Positions 35,804 to 48,722 are shown, counted from the stretch's first letter. The stretch is DNA of 64,000 bases from Capitulum mitella (GCA_030062745.1 CP099841.1:20215398-20279397), one strand, 5' to 3'. The notes: generated from the sequence alone by a model not told the origin. A program made the numbers and translations.

Positions 35804-36105
35804 TGCGTGCCGTGACGGCGACTCGACTCGTGTTCCATCGAGATGGGATCATGCGTACTCTGATTGGACGTGCTATCATTAGAAGTAAATGCTGTGGGTA
35901 TGCATCGTGGCCGAGGACGCCTGGGAATTGACGTTCCATACCTCGCATCACAGCCTGGATATTTGAATACGAGACAGACTGGCCATGGTCGTCGAAGCAC
36001 GGTGTAGGACGGTGGACAGCTCTGTCGGAACCAAACAGATCCTAAAAATATTATTTCTTAGTCTTCTTTTAGGGACCCGGGACAATGATGGCGCAACAAT
36101 GTGGC

Positions 36106-36846
36106 GCAACACCTTTTGGCGTATTTTTAGTGAAGGTAGCCAACATCAGTACATTTGGTCACTTCCAGCCTTTATATTTATATATGTATGTATGCATATG
36201 TATATATGTATATACATGTGAGTATCAATGTGCCAAACGTGTTTTAGTAGGGTCTTCGAATGCATATTTCGTACAAATGGACATATTGCAAAGCAAATCT
36301 GGAACAGGTCGCAAAAAAGTTGCCTTTGACCTTTGACGACCTTGGCCTGAAATGACTGGTATATATGTATGCGTATCAATGTGCGCACACGTGTTTTTAT
36401 TGGGGCCTTTGAATGCATATTTCACACAAACCGGCATGTTGCAAAACAAATCTGGATCAGGTCACAAGCTGTTTTACCTTGACTTTTGACGACCTTGACC
36501 CCTATTGACCCTGGTTTTGGTCTTGGTACATCCATCACTTATGCCGGAATGACGTCGCGTGATTGTGTTCAAAGGGTAATCTTAGGTACAACGCTGGTTC
36601 TTTCACAAAGTTCCCATTTGTCAGCGACAACTGTCGTTTTCGTTACGTTTGCCTGACTTCAAATGCCTGAAACTTCAAAAATTTCCGGCCGATTTCCGAT
36701 TTTTCTGAGTCAATCGACGAGTTATTACATTGCCATAGATGTCACAAAGTGGCAGCAACCAGCTCCGATCCGTTCTCGAGATATTCAAGAACAACAGGTG
36801 GGGGGCAAAAAGGCACAAAAAGACCCCCTTCCAGTGCGAGTGTTAA
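36106..36846 (+). repeat. dispersed repeat family D, copy 2, with two internal units
   Basis: It is co-linear with 34,330-35,227 but has two rather than three internal units (GAATGCATATTTC at about 36,258 and 36,411). It ends in a C-rich stretch and GTTAA at 36,842-36,846. Confidence 0.8.
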
Positions 36847-37643
36847 AGGGGCTCCATCGAGACCGTGCCCACCAATTCCAGCTAAGAAAAGTTTTGCGGG
36901 CGCGGCTCTTCGTATAGAATACCCGTCAATACTATGGATAAGATTTGTCTGTTATGGATTCACCACAGACAGGAAAAATAAAATCGAAACAGGCGCGATA
37001 TAACTTGTTAACCGGTCAAAAAGTAAAAAATGGAAATAATCATAACGTCATTGGCCCTATACCCAAAATCAATGAACTACCTAAATGTTATGTTTATGGC
37101 TGTACTGCTTTCACTCCCCCACTGTCATGATGTTACGAATTAACTGTGATATTAGGTCCGGAAAGGCTTCAGAAAAGAACGATGAAAAAGATGGAAAACC
37201 CATCACTTCCTAATTCGCCTGATCGCAGTCTCCTTCACAGTCATGCGCTCGTGACGTCACCATACCCGTGCAAAGTTTGGGCTGCAAAATTGACGTTTAG
37301 GGCAGGCGAACTGGTACGCCAAAAACTGCAGCGCATTTTGATGCACTTCACGGTTACCCGACATCTTGCCAGCGTTGACAAAACTTGTAAGAGGTACTGT
37401 ATCATAATGAGTGCATGGCTGGGACAGGAATGATACCATTCGATACCGTAAATTTTTACGACTGATGCCTGAAAAATATGTTGAAACATCCATTATCTAA
37501 CCTTTTGACAGACCAGTCCCGCAGAATTATAGGTGCAACTGAAATCCGAATGTGCCGTGTTGCTGGACAGCAATTGCGCGACATTTCCGGTATATAATAG
37601 TAAATTTATAAGTACGCACAACAAGTTATACTAATGTCTCAAG

Positions 37644-37725
37644 ATTCCGCGCGCCTTCGGCGCATGAAACTTCCAGTACATAATAATGTCTCCAAGAAAT
37701 ACAGCAATGAAATGTGGTAATAGTA

Positions 37726-37767
<42 letters not shown>

Positions 37768-37888
37768 ATATATATATATATATATATACATAAACAGTGA
37801 AATATAGTAATACTTAAAACTTTCGCGCGTCTTCGGCGCGCGAAACATTTATGTATAGATGTCCTCGCGCATCTTCAGCGCGCATGAG
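37644..37888. repeat. three copies of a TTCG-loop palindrome
   Basis: Related palindromes lie at 37,644-37,670, 37,821-37,845 and 37,864-37,888. The middle one, TTTCGCGCG-TCTTCG-GCGCGCGAAA, has a perfect 9-bp stem. The others keep the form with small changes. No coding role is apparent. Confidence 0.8.
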
Positions 37889-37935
37889 TTTTTTTTAATT
37901 TTTTTATTTATATTTTTTTTCATTTATCCCGATTA

Positions 37936-38073
37936 TATGTAGGCGCACTTCTTTATAACACTGCACAGGACTAATGCGATATGCCGGTTCCCCGAAATCG
38001 GAGGCCCAACGCGAAGCCGGAGGCCCCCCCGGGCCAACTCCTCTCTTGTAAGAAAATCCTGGTTGCGCCATTG
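37936..38073 (+). mobile_element. hAT MITE family E, diverged copy
   Basis: The right end AATCCTGGTTGCGCCATTG matches the family end. The left end TAGGCGCACTTC is weaker, and no target duplication can be read. Confidence 0.5.
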
Positions 38074-40633
38074 ATTCATTTGTATGTCCATGACTGTTCG
38101 GTAATGACACATGATGGTAATGACTACATGACATGATGTATTAGTTTAACGTGCATTTAGGAAAATCTGGCGTTCCAGAAATCCAGCGCCCGTTTATATA
38201 ACGCAAGATGATTGAAGCGTGTTCCAGTTTTGTTCAAGACGCGTAAAAACATTGTTTCTTTGCGAACGTATTTCAGGGCAAACGATAATGAGATTCGGGT
38301 ACGTTTACATAATTAACATCATGTAGAAATTATGTGGCAGCATCCACCACATGACGTAGCATGCACAACAACCTTGTCGCAAAATATATCTCTCCCTCCC
38401 CCCAAAAAAGGAACGCCAATGATACGCTTCTTTTCAATCATCTAACCCCACAAAACACCTGTATCTCATAATTCCATTCACATTTCATTAGTTTAATATG
38501 TTCGCATGACTCGCGAGACATCAAGCAGCACGTAACACTTCTTACTCTATGCCGTATGCAAACCATTTCTTTTTTAAATACACATTGACAACAAAACCTC
38601 CCAAGAAACTCAACAGAGAAGATTGTCGCGTCACGTTTGTGCAACATGCGGCAGAACAGACACACGTCGACGATCGCAGTTTCGCCACTAAGTCCAGCAC
38701 ATCTGTGCCGCCTCACGACGTCAAAGGAGCACCTGCTGATTCATTCCACCGATCGATCGGTCCGCGATACAGGCTTGCGGAACAGGCGGAAATAACAGAC
38801 ACCGAACGCGCGTTGCACCTCGTCCAGTACATTTCAGCCGTGGCAGTACCGGGTGGAAAGAAAAAAAAGAAAAAGAAATATTTTCCCTGAAGACGTGGTC
38901 CTATTAACTGTGTTGTGGTATTCTTTTTCATAATCGCGTGTACACGCAAAGGACAACCGTTTGACATTCACATTTTTCTCATTCATAAACCCACTGAGTA
39001 AGGATTAAAAGTTTCACAATCATACTGGAAGGCAAAATCCACCATTTCCAATAAACGACGGTAGAAAGATTATTCTGAGGTTCACCGAACAGTTCCTGGC
39101 TGGGTGAACAATGCTTAATCCGAATAAGGGCAGAAGTGATCGGAAACAATCCGCCAGAAGCCAGAAAAACGTTCAGAAGATGGAGACCATCATTAACCAG
39201 ACTCCTTCAACATCGACAAGGCACATTGCCCATGAGGCTGGCACCAGCCGTACCCCCATGAAAAAGATCCCGCTGAAGACTTCGAACTGACGCTCTTCAA
39301 GGTGACAACCCACCAGAAGTTGACACCAAGCAATTTTGGACAGTGGGCCATGTACGGCAAGTGGCTCAAGAGCAAGCTGGAAGCCAATCCCAACTTCCTT
39401 GAGAACATCTGGTCCAGCGCTGAGACGCATTCCAACCTGGATGGAAAGGTGAACAACATAGCACCTGAGGATCTGGGTCGCAGATCGGCCCGATGTCCTT
39501 GAGTCCTGGAGTCCTACCTGCCAGTCCTGGAGAAGCTGCCACACAGCAGCAAGGCCACAGCCTGGTGCGATCTTAGGGCTAAAGGGATCATCGGACCGTT
39601 CTGGTTCGAACACCCCGATGGCGCGACGGCGACAATCACCAAGGAACGCTGCATCCAGGTCCTAACGTTCTTCTGAAAGCGTCACGTGTAGAAGTATGGA
39701 CCTGGTGGCCAAGACTTCTGGTTCCAGCAGGATGATGCAGCCCCGTACTCCTCTGCCATGGCGCTTCAGTGGCTGCAAGAATGCACAAAGGGCACCTGAC
39801 CAGCATGAAGTCCTAGTACCCGTGGCCTGCTCATTCATCAGACTTCAGCCTCCTGCATTTCTTCCTCTGGAGTTGTCTGAAGAGCAAGGTGCACCAGGAC
39901 GACCCACAGGACCTGACAGACCTGAAGAAGGTTATCAGAAGCGAGATTCGAAATATCTTCGTGTCGGCGTACCTGGAAGTTATCCAGGAGCAGAGGCGGA
40001 TCCAGGATTTCGCCAAGGGATGGGGCGAGTGGTCAGCGAGGGGTCCCCTCCCTGCCAGCCCCTCCTCATTTTTTGTTCTTTAGATATGGAAAAGCGTTGA
40101 TCTTCTCGGGTCCAAGGAGAAAGGTTTGCGTATAATTTTACGTTTTTTACCATATCAAGTGGCCGAAAAAAGTTTCATCGCTTAAACTTATGCGATAAAA
40201 TTTTGCGTTTTGCTCCTCTACAAAGTGACCGAAATATGACAATAACGGCGGGGTTTTAGGTGGCTGCTTCCATCCCTCTGCTTGAAATGTCCTGTCTGTG
40301 TCTGGTCCAGAAACCCCTCTGTCCCGTCCTAGTTTCTGGAGACTTTTTTGCTAGCTTAGGTTAGGTTTCCTCCCGCACTTACAGGGGTATTTTTGATTGT
40401 CTCGGGCCGTCTGCCGTATCAGAGCCATCTAGTAGTTCTAGGTTCCTATTACAGTTTCACGTGCCCCTCGGGACATCTCAGGAGTTCCTTTGGCAGTTTC
40501 AGAGGCACCTCTGAAAGTTTTGGGGACCTATCTTGCAGTTACAGGGACACCTCAGCTATCTCGGGTTCATTCCTGCCGTGCCTGGGGGATTTTTGCCTTC
40601 TAAGGAGCCGCTCAGGCAGTAACAAGGCCCCCT

Positions 40634-40769
<136 letters not shown>

Positions 40770-41037
40770 CCGTGACAAAGGCGCTTCTGACAACGCTTTA
40801 GGTCCTTTGGCAGTTTCAGAAGCTGTCTGGACGTCTCAAGGTTTGGCAATTCCATAGGCTCCTATGGTCATCTAAGGGGACCCTACTGCTACAGACTGCT
40901 AGTTGGCAAAATCAAGTCCCAAAGGCCCATCTCTAGCAGTCTAGGTTGACCTCTCTTAAACCTTGTCCTTGGTGTCCTCTTGTCGTCTCTGGGGAACATA
41001 TCTGCCGTCTCAGGAGCCCTCTAGCAGTTACAAAGAC

Positions 41038-41189
41038 CAGACGCGCAGGACTTCTTTAAGAAGGGGAGCTACGTGTGAACTGAAATTGCACGAAAACCGC
41101 CTGCCAGGAAGACGACGTGCAATGGTTTTCACAAAAAAATGCGGACCTAAGGGGGGCCGGGCCTCCGGCTCCCCCTTTGGCTGCGTCTG
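41038..41189 (-). mobile_element. hAT MITE family E, inverted copy
   Basis: The reverse complement of the family consensus (contains ATTGCACGAAAACCGCC and GTGCAATGGTTTTCAC) with ends CAGACGCGCAGG and GGCTGCGTCTG. The flanks ACAAAGAC and CAAAAGAC suggest a worn target duplication. It is inserted within the 39,991-42,277 element. Confidence 0.75.
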
Positions 41190-42410
41190 TGCAAAAGACC
41201 TATGGCGATTTTGGGACCCCTGTGCGTGCGTGACCTCTGAACGCCTCCGGTGGTCTCCGTGGCTGTATCAGGGGTCTTCCTCTGTTACATGGGGTATATG
41301 TGGCGGTCTTAGGGTTCCTTTAGCCGTATTAGAGACCTTCGTTGGCGCTTTAGGGGCCTCACTGGAAGGTTTAGGGGATCTTCTCAGTGCCAGGAACCCG
41401 CCTAACACCTCCGGAGGCCCTCTGGCCGTCCAGGGTCTCGTACCGCCTCAGAAGTCCTCTCATCGTGTTTGCCTCACAGGGGCTTTCCAACCTTTTTGGC
41501 AGTCTCAGGGGCCATGCGCCGTGTAGGGACCCACCTTGCCGTCTCAGAACCCGCCTGACTTTTCCGGGACCCTTGACTGTATCAAGAACCCCTCAGATTC
41601 TCAAAAACATCAGCGTAGCCCATTTGGGGTCCTCTCGAGGTTGAAAAGGTGTCACAATGAATCCCTGTTCAGGGGTCCCCTCTGGCTGGCTAGGGTCTCC
41701 TTGGACCGTTCTAGGGAACCTCTGAAGTTTTTGCCGTTTCAGGGGCCTTCCTGGTGGCACTTTTAGCGGTCTCATGGAGCATTTGCCGTTGGGAGCCCTA
41801 TTTCAGTACCAATGACTCTTGGAAGGTTTCAGGGACTCTTCTATTCATCTTAGGGGTCATCTCGTCTCCTCGTCGTCGTCTCAGGGTCTCACTAACCCTC
41901 TCGGAGGCCCTCTGACTGCATCAGTAATCTTCAGGTTTTTACATTTGTCAGTGAAATCCATTCCATGACATTCCACGGGCTTCTATGCCGTCCTAGGGAC
42001 TCAGTCGTCATCTTGGCCGTATCAGGGGTCCTGTGGTCCTTCCGGCGGTTTCAGGTGCAATCTGCCGTGTTGGGGCCCTGTTCTGGTCTCAGGGGCCCTT
42101 TGGGAGCTTCAAGGGCCCTCCTATGCGTCTCAGGGGTCATCTAACCCTTCCAGAGCCCCCTCCCGACTGCATCAAGAACCCGCCACGTTTTCACGGAGAC
42201 CCCGAGAAGCTCATACGGGCCCCTTCTCAGGCCTCCGGGCGGGGGGTTGCCCCCATCGCCCCCTGGATCCGTGCCTGTCCAGGAAACGAAGATCAAGGCG
42301 GGACAGTGCGAGGAGCGGAAAGGATGGCACCTGAAACATGTCCTCAGGGTGTGCTACAGAGCAGAGCACATCATAATGTCTTTATAATAAAAAAAAAAAT
42401 GTTTGAACCT

Positions 42411-42872
42411 GGCTATTGACTGGTCCAAGCAGGAGCTTTTGTCTCAAATAGCTTCGGAGATACTAGACTTGAAAACGTCGGACACCTTTCCTTTCCACAC
42501 CGTATCACCTTTGCCGAGGTTTCAGATCGCGGAATTCGACTAAGTACAGCGATGGCTAAGTCCAGGTGGTTAGATCTGGAGCAACGGATGTTTTTTCACT
42601 GGACAGTTAACTCCTGTTTCACTGAAGAAGCTCATGTGCCTGATATCCTTCACCTGTCGGTTTTTGCCTGTTGTATAACCAAGGACTCCACTGTTCAAGC
42701 GTGATGTGTGTTGGCATCTCAGTCAAACATCTCAGGCCTGAGAGGCGGTAGCCCAGTCTCCTCGCATCACACAGGACGCCTGCCACCGCACGCGCTCTGC
42801 CCACAGGGTCGGCTGACCTGCTAATCGAGCGGGACGGTGACGAGCGAGGCGCAGCGAGCCGGACAGCCAGCG
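42411..42872. other. 5' flank of the Kunitz gene
   Basis: There is no gene before the CpG-rich 5' leader at about 42,740-42,872. A CCCACAG|GG acceptor-like site at about 42,808 could receive an upstream leader exon. Confidence 0.3.
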
Positions 42873-45800
42873 ATGACGGCGCCGTACGTGACCACAGTGA
42901 CGAAGCCGGCGGCGGGCCCGGGCGCGGGCAGGTCCGTCCTGCGGCGCGCCCTGCTGGCGGCCGCCGCCCTGCTGCTGCTCATGCTGGCCGTCACTTTGCT
43001 GGCTTGGCTGGTGACGCCCAAGGAGGACGGCGGCAGAGCCTCCTGGCTGCAGCGACTGTTCAGCGACCGAAACCAGCCGCGAGGAGGTGAGAGAGCGACC
43101 GGCCGGGCAGGTGATGGAGGCCGAGCAACGTGGTGTCGACGTCGGGAAGCTGCAAATAACTGGCGTGGACAGCCGCTTTGCGCCGTTGACCTCGATGGGA
43201 GAAGACAGGAAAGCCACGTGAATGTTCATTTCCTCAGATTGCTTCCACCATGTCCCGGGGACTCGTTCTTGACTTGCCTCTGACACCCTGCTGATGGCAG
43301 GGTGTCGCAACATGAATCTGATACTGGAAAATCTCCATAGGCGCAACAAAGGGGGAGGGCGGGTGCCCCCCCCCCCGCCCGTATTTTTGTGAAAATCATT
43401 GCACATCATCTTACCGCAGGCGGTTTTCGTATGATTTCAATTCACTCTAAACTCTGCCCCCCTTAAGCAAATCCTGGCTGCGCCCCTGGAAATCTCCATG
43501 GTCATGGGCTGTTGAGAACGAGGATGATAAGCAGTCATTGTCGGATGGAAAACCAGGTAGACTGACAATATGCGGCCTGCGACGTGTAACGGCTGCAGAA
43601 TTTGACCGTTATCAAAGATTATAGCTGACCGCATAGCAGCTGAAAAAAATCGTGACTTGTCTTGCATAAAACCTGAATGGACTGAGCGATGAAGGTGGGT
43701 TTTCCATGCTGCCATTTCTTTCCATAAGTCAAGCGAAGAACGTCGTAAGTAGTTCTGGGATCCAAGGTGAAGCTAAGCGGACCATTTTCCACTTTTCTGC
43801 TCTCACTGTCTGTAAAACGTTTATCAGGTATTCAGTACGTTTGCACCAAGCCCCGCACAATGCGTCACCGAACTGTGACATGATTCTCTACAGCAGGTGC
43901 GCGTCTTGATCGGCAGACCCTCCGGATATCTGGCCAAATATCAGTGCAGTTCTCTGTCCGGCTAAGTGGATGAATTGATACTCTTCCTAGCATCCGTATT
44001 GAATGTTATGCCTTCCAGTCCCCCACCTGGTTAGCACCCGGTAGGGCGCCGATTAAACACCTGGACATTACGAAGTCAAATCCGCTCATATAAAACATAC
44101 ACAGGTTACTACACGACCGATGGCCAATGACGGGGAAGAAATCGCCGTTTTTCGGGCTCAGTTTCACTTCTGTACCAATGATTTCTCCTGATACACGAAG
44201 GTGACTAACGATGTAATCTACCGCTCTGACGAAGAAGCATGCGTTAAGGACGAAAAGCTGACAAATGTCTTTAGCGGTTACAAGGATACGATGACTCTGT
44301 TGCTATTCTGTTTTACACCGATTGTAACCTTCGTTTTCCAAAGGCTTCATTCAAAACCAAACGACTCACGGCTTGGCACGACGTGTCGTGGGTATTCATG
44401 TTCTAATGGTCATTCCAGATCCTGTGTGTTCCCTGGAAATGGACATCGGGCCATGCCGAGGTGCCTTGGAGAGGTACTACTACAGCCCAGAGACCGGCAG
44501 CTGTGTGTCGTTTCTGTACGGCGGCTGTGACGGCAACGCAAACAACTTTGAGACACGGGACCAATGCAACGCGCGTTGCGGCGGTCAGCCGGAAGAAGGC
44601 TCCCGCAAAGCCGTAGGTAAGGAGACGCTCACGAAAATATTCATTTTCCAGGTGTTCGAACACGTGATACATGCCTTCTGTTCCTGGATGAATCTGCTTT
44701 GCCTATTTCCCACCGCTAAGCCAAAGCGTGGCAACAAAGAAATTCAGTACAGCTGCATTTACTAAGGTACTGAACTTTACGAACGTCCGCTCTTCATGAA
44801 TGAAGACAATGGGACAGCCGTCCAAACTACTGGCTGAGTGCAGTCGACACTTAGGTGCTAATGGCCATTCCAGACTCAGTGTGTTCCCTGGAAATGGAGG
44901 TCGGACCATGTCGGGGTGCTTTGGAAAGATACTACTACAGTGCAAAGACCGGCACCTGCGTGCCCTTCCTGTATGGTGGCTGTAGCGGCAACGGCAACAA
45001 CTTCGAGACGCGTGAAAAATGCAACGAGCGCTGTGGCGGTGAACCGGAGGAAGGCTCGCGCAAAGCACAGGGTGAGGAAACGCTCATATGAATGAAAATT
45101 GCATAGCCTGGCGTGTAAGGGTGTGGCAATCCCTATACCTTCATCGTTTATTTCGACTTTCCCCGTTTTTCCCATGTTGTTCATGATTCCAGCTGGCAGC
45201 CTAACCATGAGTTTTTTTGCAGTGCAAATGAGCTTCCAAAGAAACTAGCTTTAGCCTCGCTAGATCAATTAAGCACTAGATGCGAGATACTAGATGAATT
45301 AAAACGTATTGGGATAATAGCGCTCAAGTGTCTTCCCCTGTTTCCCTTCACCCCGACCTGACTTTTGACGTCACGGGGCCCTTTCCTGGACGCAGAGGCC
45401 GACGTATGCTCGCTGCCGGCCGAGACAGGTGACTGTCGGGCGGCGGTCCCGCGTTACCACTATGACCCCAGCTCCGCCGCCTGCACCGAGTTCACCTACG
45501 GAGGGTGTGGAGGCAACGCGAATAACTTCAAAACACTCCAAGACTGCGAACAGAGGTGTTCCAGCCGCAAAAGTCAGTACGCAGCAGGGCATAGAACCTC
45601 CTCAGCCTGCCGTGCTCTTCTCAGCCCGTCATGCTCTTCTAGAAATGGAGCCGGGAAAAGACGATTATCGTGAACATGTAAAAGTAGTCATATTTTGCAT
45701 TTTACGTTGATATTTTTCCAGCCCCCTGCACGGATAAAAAATTATACGTCCCTGTAGCACGATATAGCATAACATATTTCGCGACAGTGGCATTGTATTA

Positions 45801-46563
45801 CAGTGACATTAGCAGGCAGGCCTTTGCTGGCAGAGGCGGCGGCCGCTGTTCATGGCCTGCCAGTTCCAGAAATGTCCGCCGCTCCGACCTCACGCTGACC
45901 CTCGCGGCCCCAGCAGGCGTGGATTCCGTCGACTGCCGCTCGGAGCCGGACCCTGGCCTCTGCATGGCCTACATGGAGAAGTACGCCTACCGGCCGACCA
46001 CGCACACGTGCGAGCAGTTCGTCTACGGCGGCTGCGGAGGAAACGGCAACCGGTACAACACCAAGGAGGAGTGCGAGGCGCACTGCGGCCAGAGCCCGCC
46101 GCCGACCGACGAGAGCCCGGCGGCGCCGCCCGAGGCCGCGACAGGACAGGCAGAGGTGACAGGTGAGGACGACGCTAAGATTTAAGGGCACTCTGGTCGA
46201 ATGCAGTCCGGCATTCCAAGTCCAAGCCAAACCCCATGAAATGCATTTGCAGTAGGGTTATTGGCTTGCCCTTTTACTGACGCTTTGGACAGGAGGGTGT
46301 CCGTGGCGTTACGAAGCTGTCGATCGGGCGTCAACTTTGAAGCGTCTCCGCAGGGTACGACACGAAGGCGTGCGGCGTGACCGAGTGTCCGGCCGACTGC
46401 GGCCTGGTCGGACACCAGGGCGACTGCGTACTCTGCAAGTGCGGGCACACACCGTACCTGCACCCAAGCGAGGTGGCCGTAGCCGCCGGCCAGCCGTGCC
46501 CGCCCGGCTACGCCGAAGTCAGGCAGGACATACAGTCCACCGTCTGCGCCGTCGGCCCGGCCG
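42873..46563 (+). CDS. type II membrane protein with four Kunitz inhibitor domains and a Cys-rich module
   Basis: Six exons join in phase 1 throughout: 42,873-43,086, 44,419-44,616, 44,874-45,071, 45,396-45,572, 45,917-46,162 and 46,354-46,563. The first encodes MTAPYVTTVTKP, a basic stretch (RSVLRR) and a membrane anchor (about residues 25-47) with no cleavage-like site, so the inhibitors should face outward. Each of the next four exons is one Kunitz domain with the six-cysteine spacing and FxYGGCxGNxNxF/Y core. The residue after the second cysteine (P1) is Arg in domains 1-3 (GPCRG, GPCRG, GDCRA), expected for trypsin-like targets, and Met in domain 4 (GLCMA), expected for elastase/chymotrypsin-like ones. 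Exon six is Cys-rich (ACGVTECPADCGL, GDCVLCKCG), vaguely antistasin-like. Symmetric 1-1 exons fit shuffling and duplication. The C-terminus is unresolved (see 46,873). Confidence 0.9.
43336..43488 (+). mobile_element. hAT MITE family E copy with target duplication
   Basis: The ends are CATAGGCGCAACAAAGG and, on the other strand, CAGGGGCGCAGCCAGG. The flanks AAAATCTC (43,328-43,335) and GAAATCTC (43,489-43,496) form an 8-bp duplication with one change. It lies in intron 1 of the Kunitz gene. Confidence 0.88.
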
Positions 46564-46872
46564 GTGAGTAACGGACAGTCGAGAACAGACGCGCTTCGGA
46601 CGCCGAAACTTTCGTGTCTGACGTGGATGTCGCAGAGAACGAACCTGGCGTTCATATGCCAGGCGACTTTTACGTGTCCACCAAAAGGCCAGTGCAAAAT
46701 GTGATGTCTGGAAGCCAACATCGGTTCTCATCGCATCGCTCATGTTTTGAACCATTATGACGGAATAATTCTTCTGCTGTATGATTCATTTTCATATCTC
46801 TGAAGCGGTGCTTGAAAAAGTGATTGGTGTCCGATGATCTCAGCCACGAACCTAACGCCTTTCCCTACGCAG

Positions 46873-47182
46873 GGTGAGGTAAGCCAAGGCTGTCACCTTT
46901 TGCCGTGTGCCGGCAGTTCCGACGCCATCCCCATAGCGGCGCAGCTGTATCGAGGGGAGAGCAACACCTGTGTAGCAGCTGTGCGCTGTACCGGGGTCTG
47001 CTTCGCCACCTGTTGGACCGTGTCACAAGCTCTGCATTCGGCTCAAGGACGGAGGTCGGCGCGCTCAGCCCGACCTGTTCGAGTGCTGCGCGCGTGAGCG
47101 TCAGCGTCGCACCCGCCGCAGCACAGCCGCGCGATCTGTCGGCAAAATGGCTGCGGACGTAAAACGGTTATTTTCGTTCTGA
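46873..47182 (+). CDS. possible terminal exon of the Kunitz gene, frame disturbed
   Basis: An acceptor (TTCCCTACGCAG at 46,872) opens a Cys-rich stretch (QGCHLLPCAGSSDAI, CVAAVRCTGVCFATCW), which continues after a one-base shift near 47,030 as LCIRLKDGGRRAQPDLFECC and a basic tail to TGA at 47,180-47,182. The acceptor is phase 0 while the preceding donor is phase 1, where an immediate stop would follow. Either a small exon is missed, a base is wrong, or this is not coding. Confidence 0.3.
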
Positions 47183-48722
47183 ATCGCCGCTCAACTAATG
47201 GGCACACCGGGAAAAGCTCCAAGGAACAGGGACATCACGCTCTATCACCTGCGTGGGGCTGTTAGTGAAAAAAAGTAACACCGAGGTACGAAAAAACCAC
47301 AAAGTACTAATACGTTAATCCGGTGGACAACGCCGTATTCTAGTACATTTGAAGAGTGAAAAAAGATCAGACGGTTGTTGGCATTCGATTACGTCCGAAA
47401 TCTGCAGTGTAAGTTCGACTTCACACATAACTTGGAGAACGACCGTGTCGATTTTGTGCAAAGGCTGTAGTATAGACCGGGGCATTTTTTCCAACAAGCT
47501 GCAAATACTGCTTGACAGGAATTGTTGCACAGTTTGGTTCTCTTTGGACAGCCGTCTTGCGCTGAGCAGTCACTGCTGTAACACAGACGCGGCGAGCAGA
47601 TCGCAAAATACACGGGGAGTTTTACAACCTCGCCATCCCACAACTACCGCCGCGGACGAGACTTCATTTTCCGCCTGGATCGCGGCGCAGCGATTCGGGC
47701 AGGATGAAAACGTCACATGGTGTGGCTCAGCTCGAGGGCGCATTGTTCAAACGCACCGAACGCAATGTCAACAACTCACGAACTAGAAATGTATGAATAT
47801 TCCAAGAGAAGTGATTTCACACAACTGACAGTTTATAGCCCCATTGTGATGTCTTTTCCAATCATAAGGAACGAGACGTGAAAGAATGATCACAAGACAC
47901 GATGGAGAAGACTCTCGAAGCTATACAGCCGCTTAGTGGAACAACTAAGCATGGAGCCTCAATGCTCAAACCTTCAAACATCCTAGTCATGGGCGCTGCC
48001 ACCCAAAGGGTGGCATAAACGTTTGTGACGACCGCGTAGCTCGTAGCGAGCACGGCCTATTCGCCAAACAGAAATGAGCGGGACGCAAACTGACGCGAGG
48101 GTGGCGCGGCCGGCCGCAGTACCGCGGTGAAGCCAGCGCCGACAGAAACTGGGCGGCCGCTACAATGTCCGCGACCGACGCCGCACAGACCCGTAGTAAG
48201 ATGACGCTCATCATGCAAACAAGCCGGAGCTCTGCTCGCCTCCCATCCCGGGCTCATCCACGCCTCATCAGGTGCAAAAACGGCGTGAGGGCAGCGGGAA
48301 CTCCGTGAAAACACAGCTCGGCACGACAGCCGCTCGCCGCGCTCTTGAGGCCCGGCGTGATACGAGGCCCGCGCCGATACTGCGGGAAAGACGCACGCGC
48401 CAGGCGAACACAAATCACGCCGCGCCGGGTCGCAGGCCGTGTGGTGACCCGCGGCGGCGACCGACACCGGCTGCGGCCGCCAGCCTCCGGCTACGAGCCC
48501 AGGGCAGCCGCAGAGCTGCCGCGGAGCCGGCTCCCGGCGGACCACGGCTACCCCAGGCGGCTGCAGAGGTGCAGAGCCGGCCGCGCGCCGCCGGCCCGCC
48601 GCGCTGGCGAGCTGCACCAACGGTTTCCGCGCACGGCTCGCGCTGAGCGGCGCGACCCGGCAACACGCCGGGGCTGCCGGCCCCGGGCAGAGATCAAACA
48701 CGGCACAGCCGGCCGGCGACGG
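47183..48722. other. gap between convergent Kunitz and CK2 beta genes
   Basis: The 3' ends of the two genes face each other here. A strongly CpG-rich block at about 48,060-48,720 yields overlapping frames on both strands, none with a family match, and probably includes the CK2 beta 3' UTR. Confidence 0.35.

Larger units (their letters stand above)
36847..39099. other. no recognised gene; small repeats
   Basis: This holds an AT microsatellite (37,735-37,789), three palindromic hairpins (37,644-37,888) and a family E MITE fragment. Short frames match no family. Confidence 0.4.

Noticed and set aside
39600-39625. GGTTCGAACACC resembling a tRNA T-arm
   Set aside because: It lies inside the transposase reading (WFEHPDG), and no acceptor stem or other arms are present.
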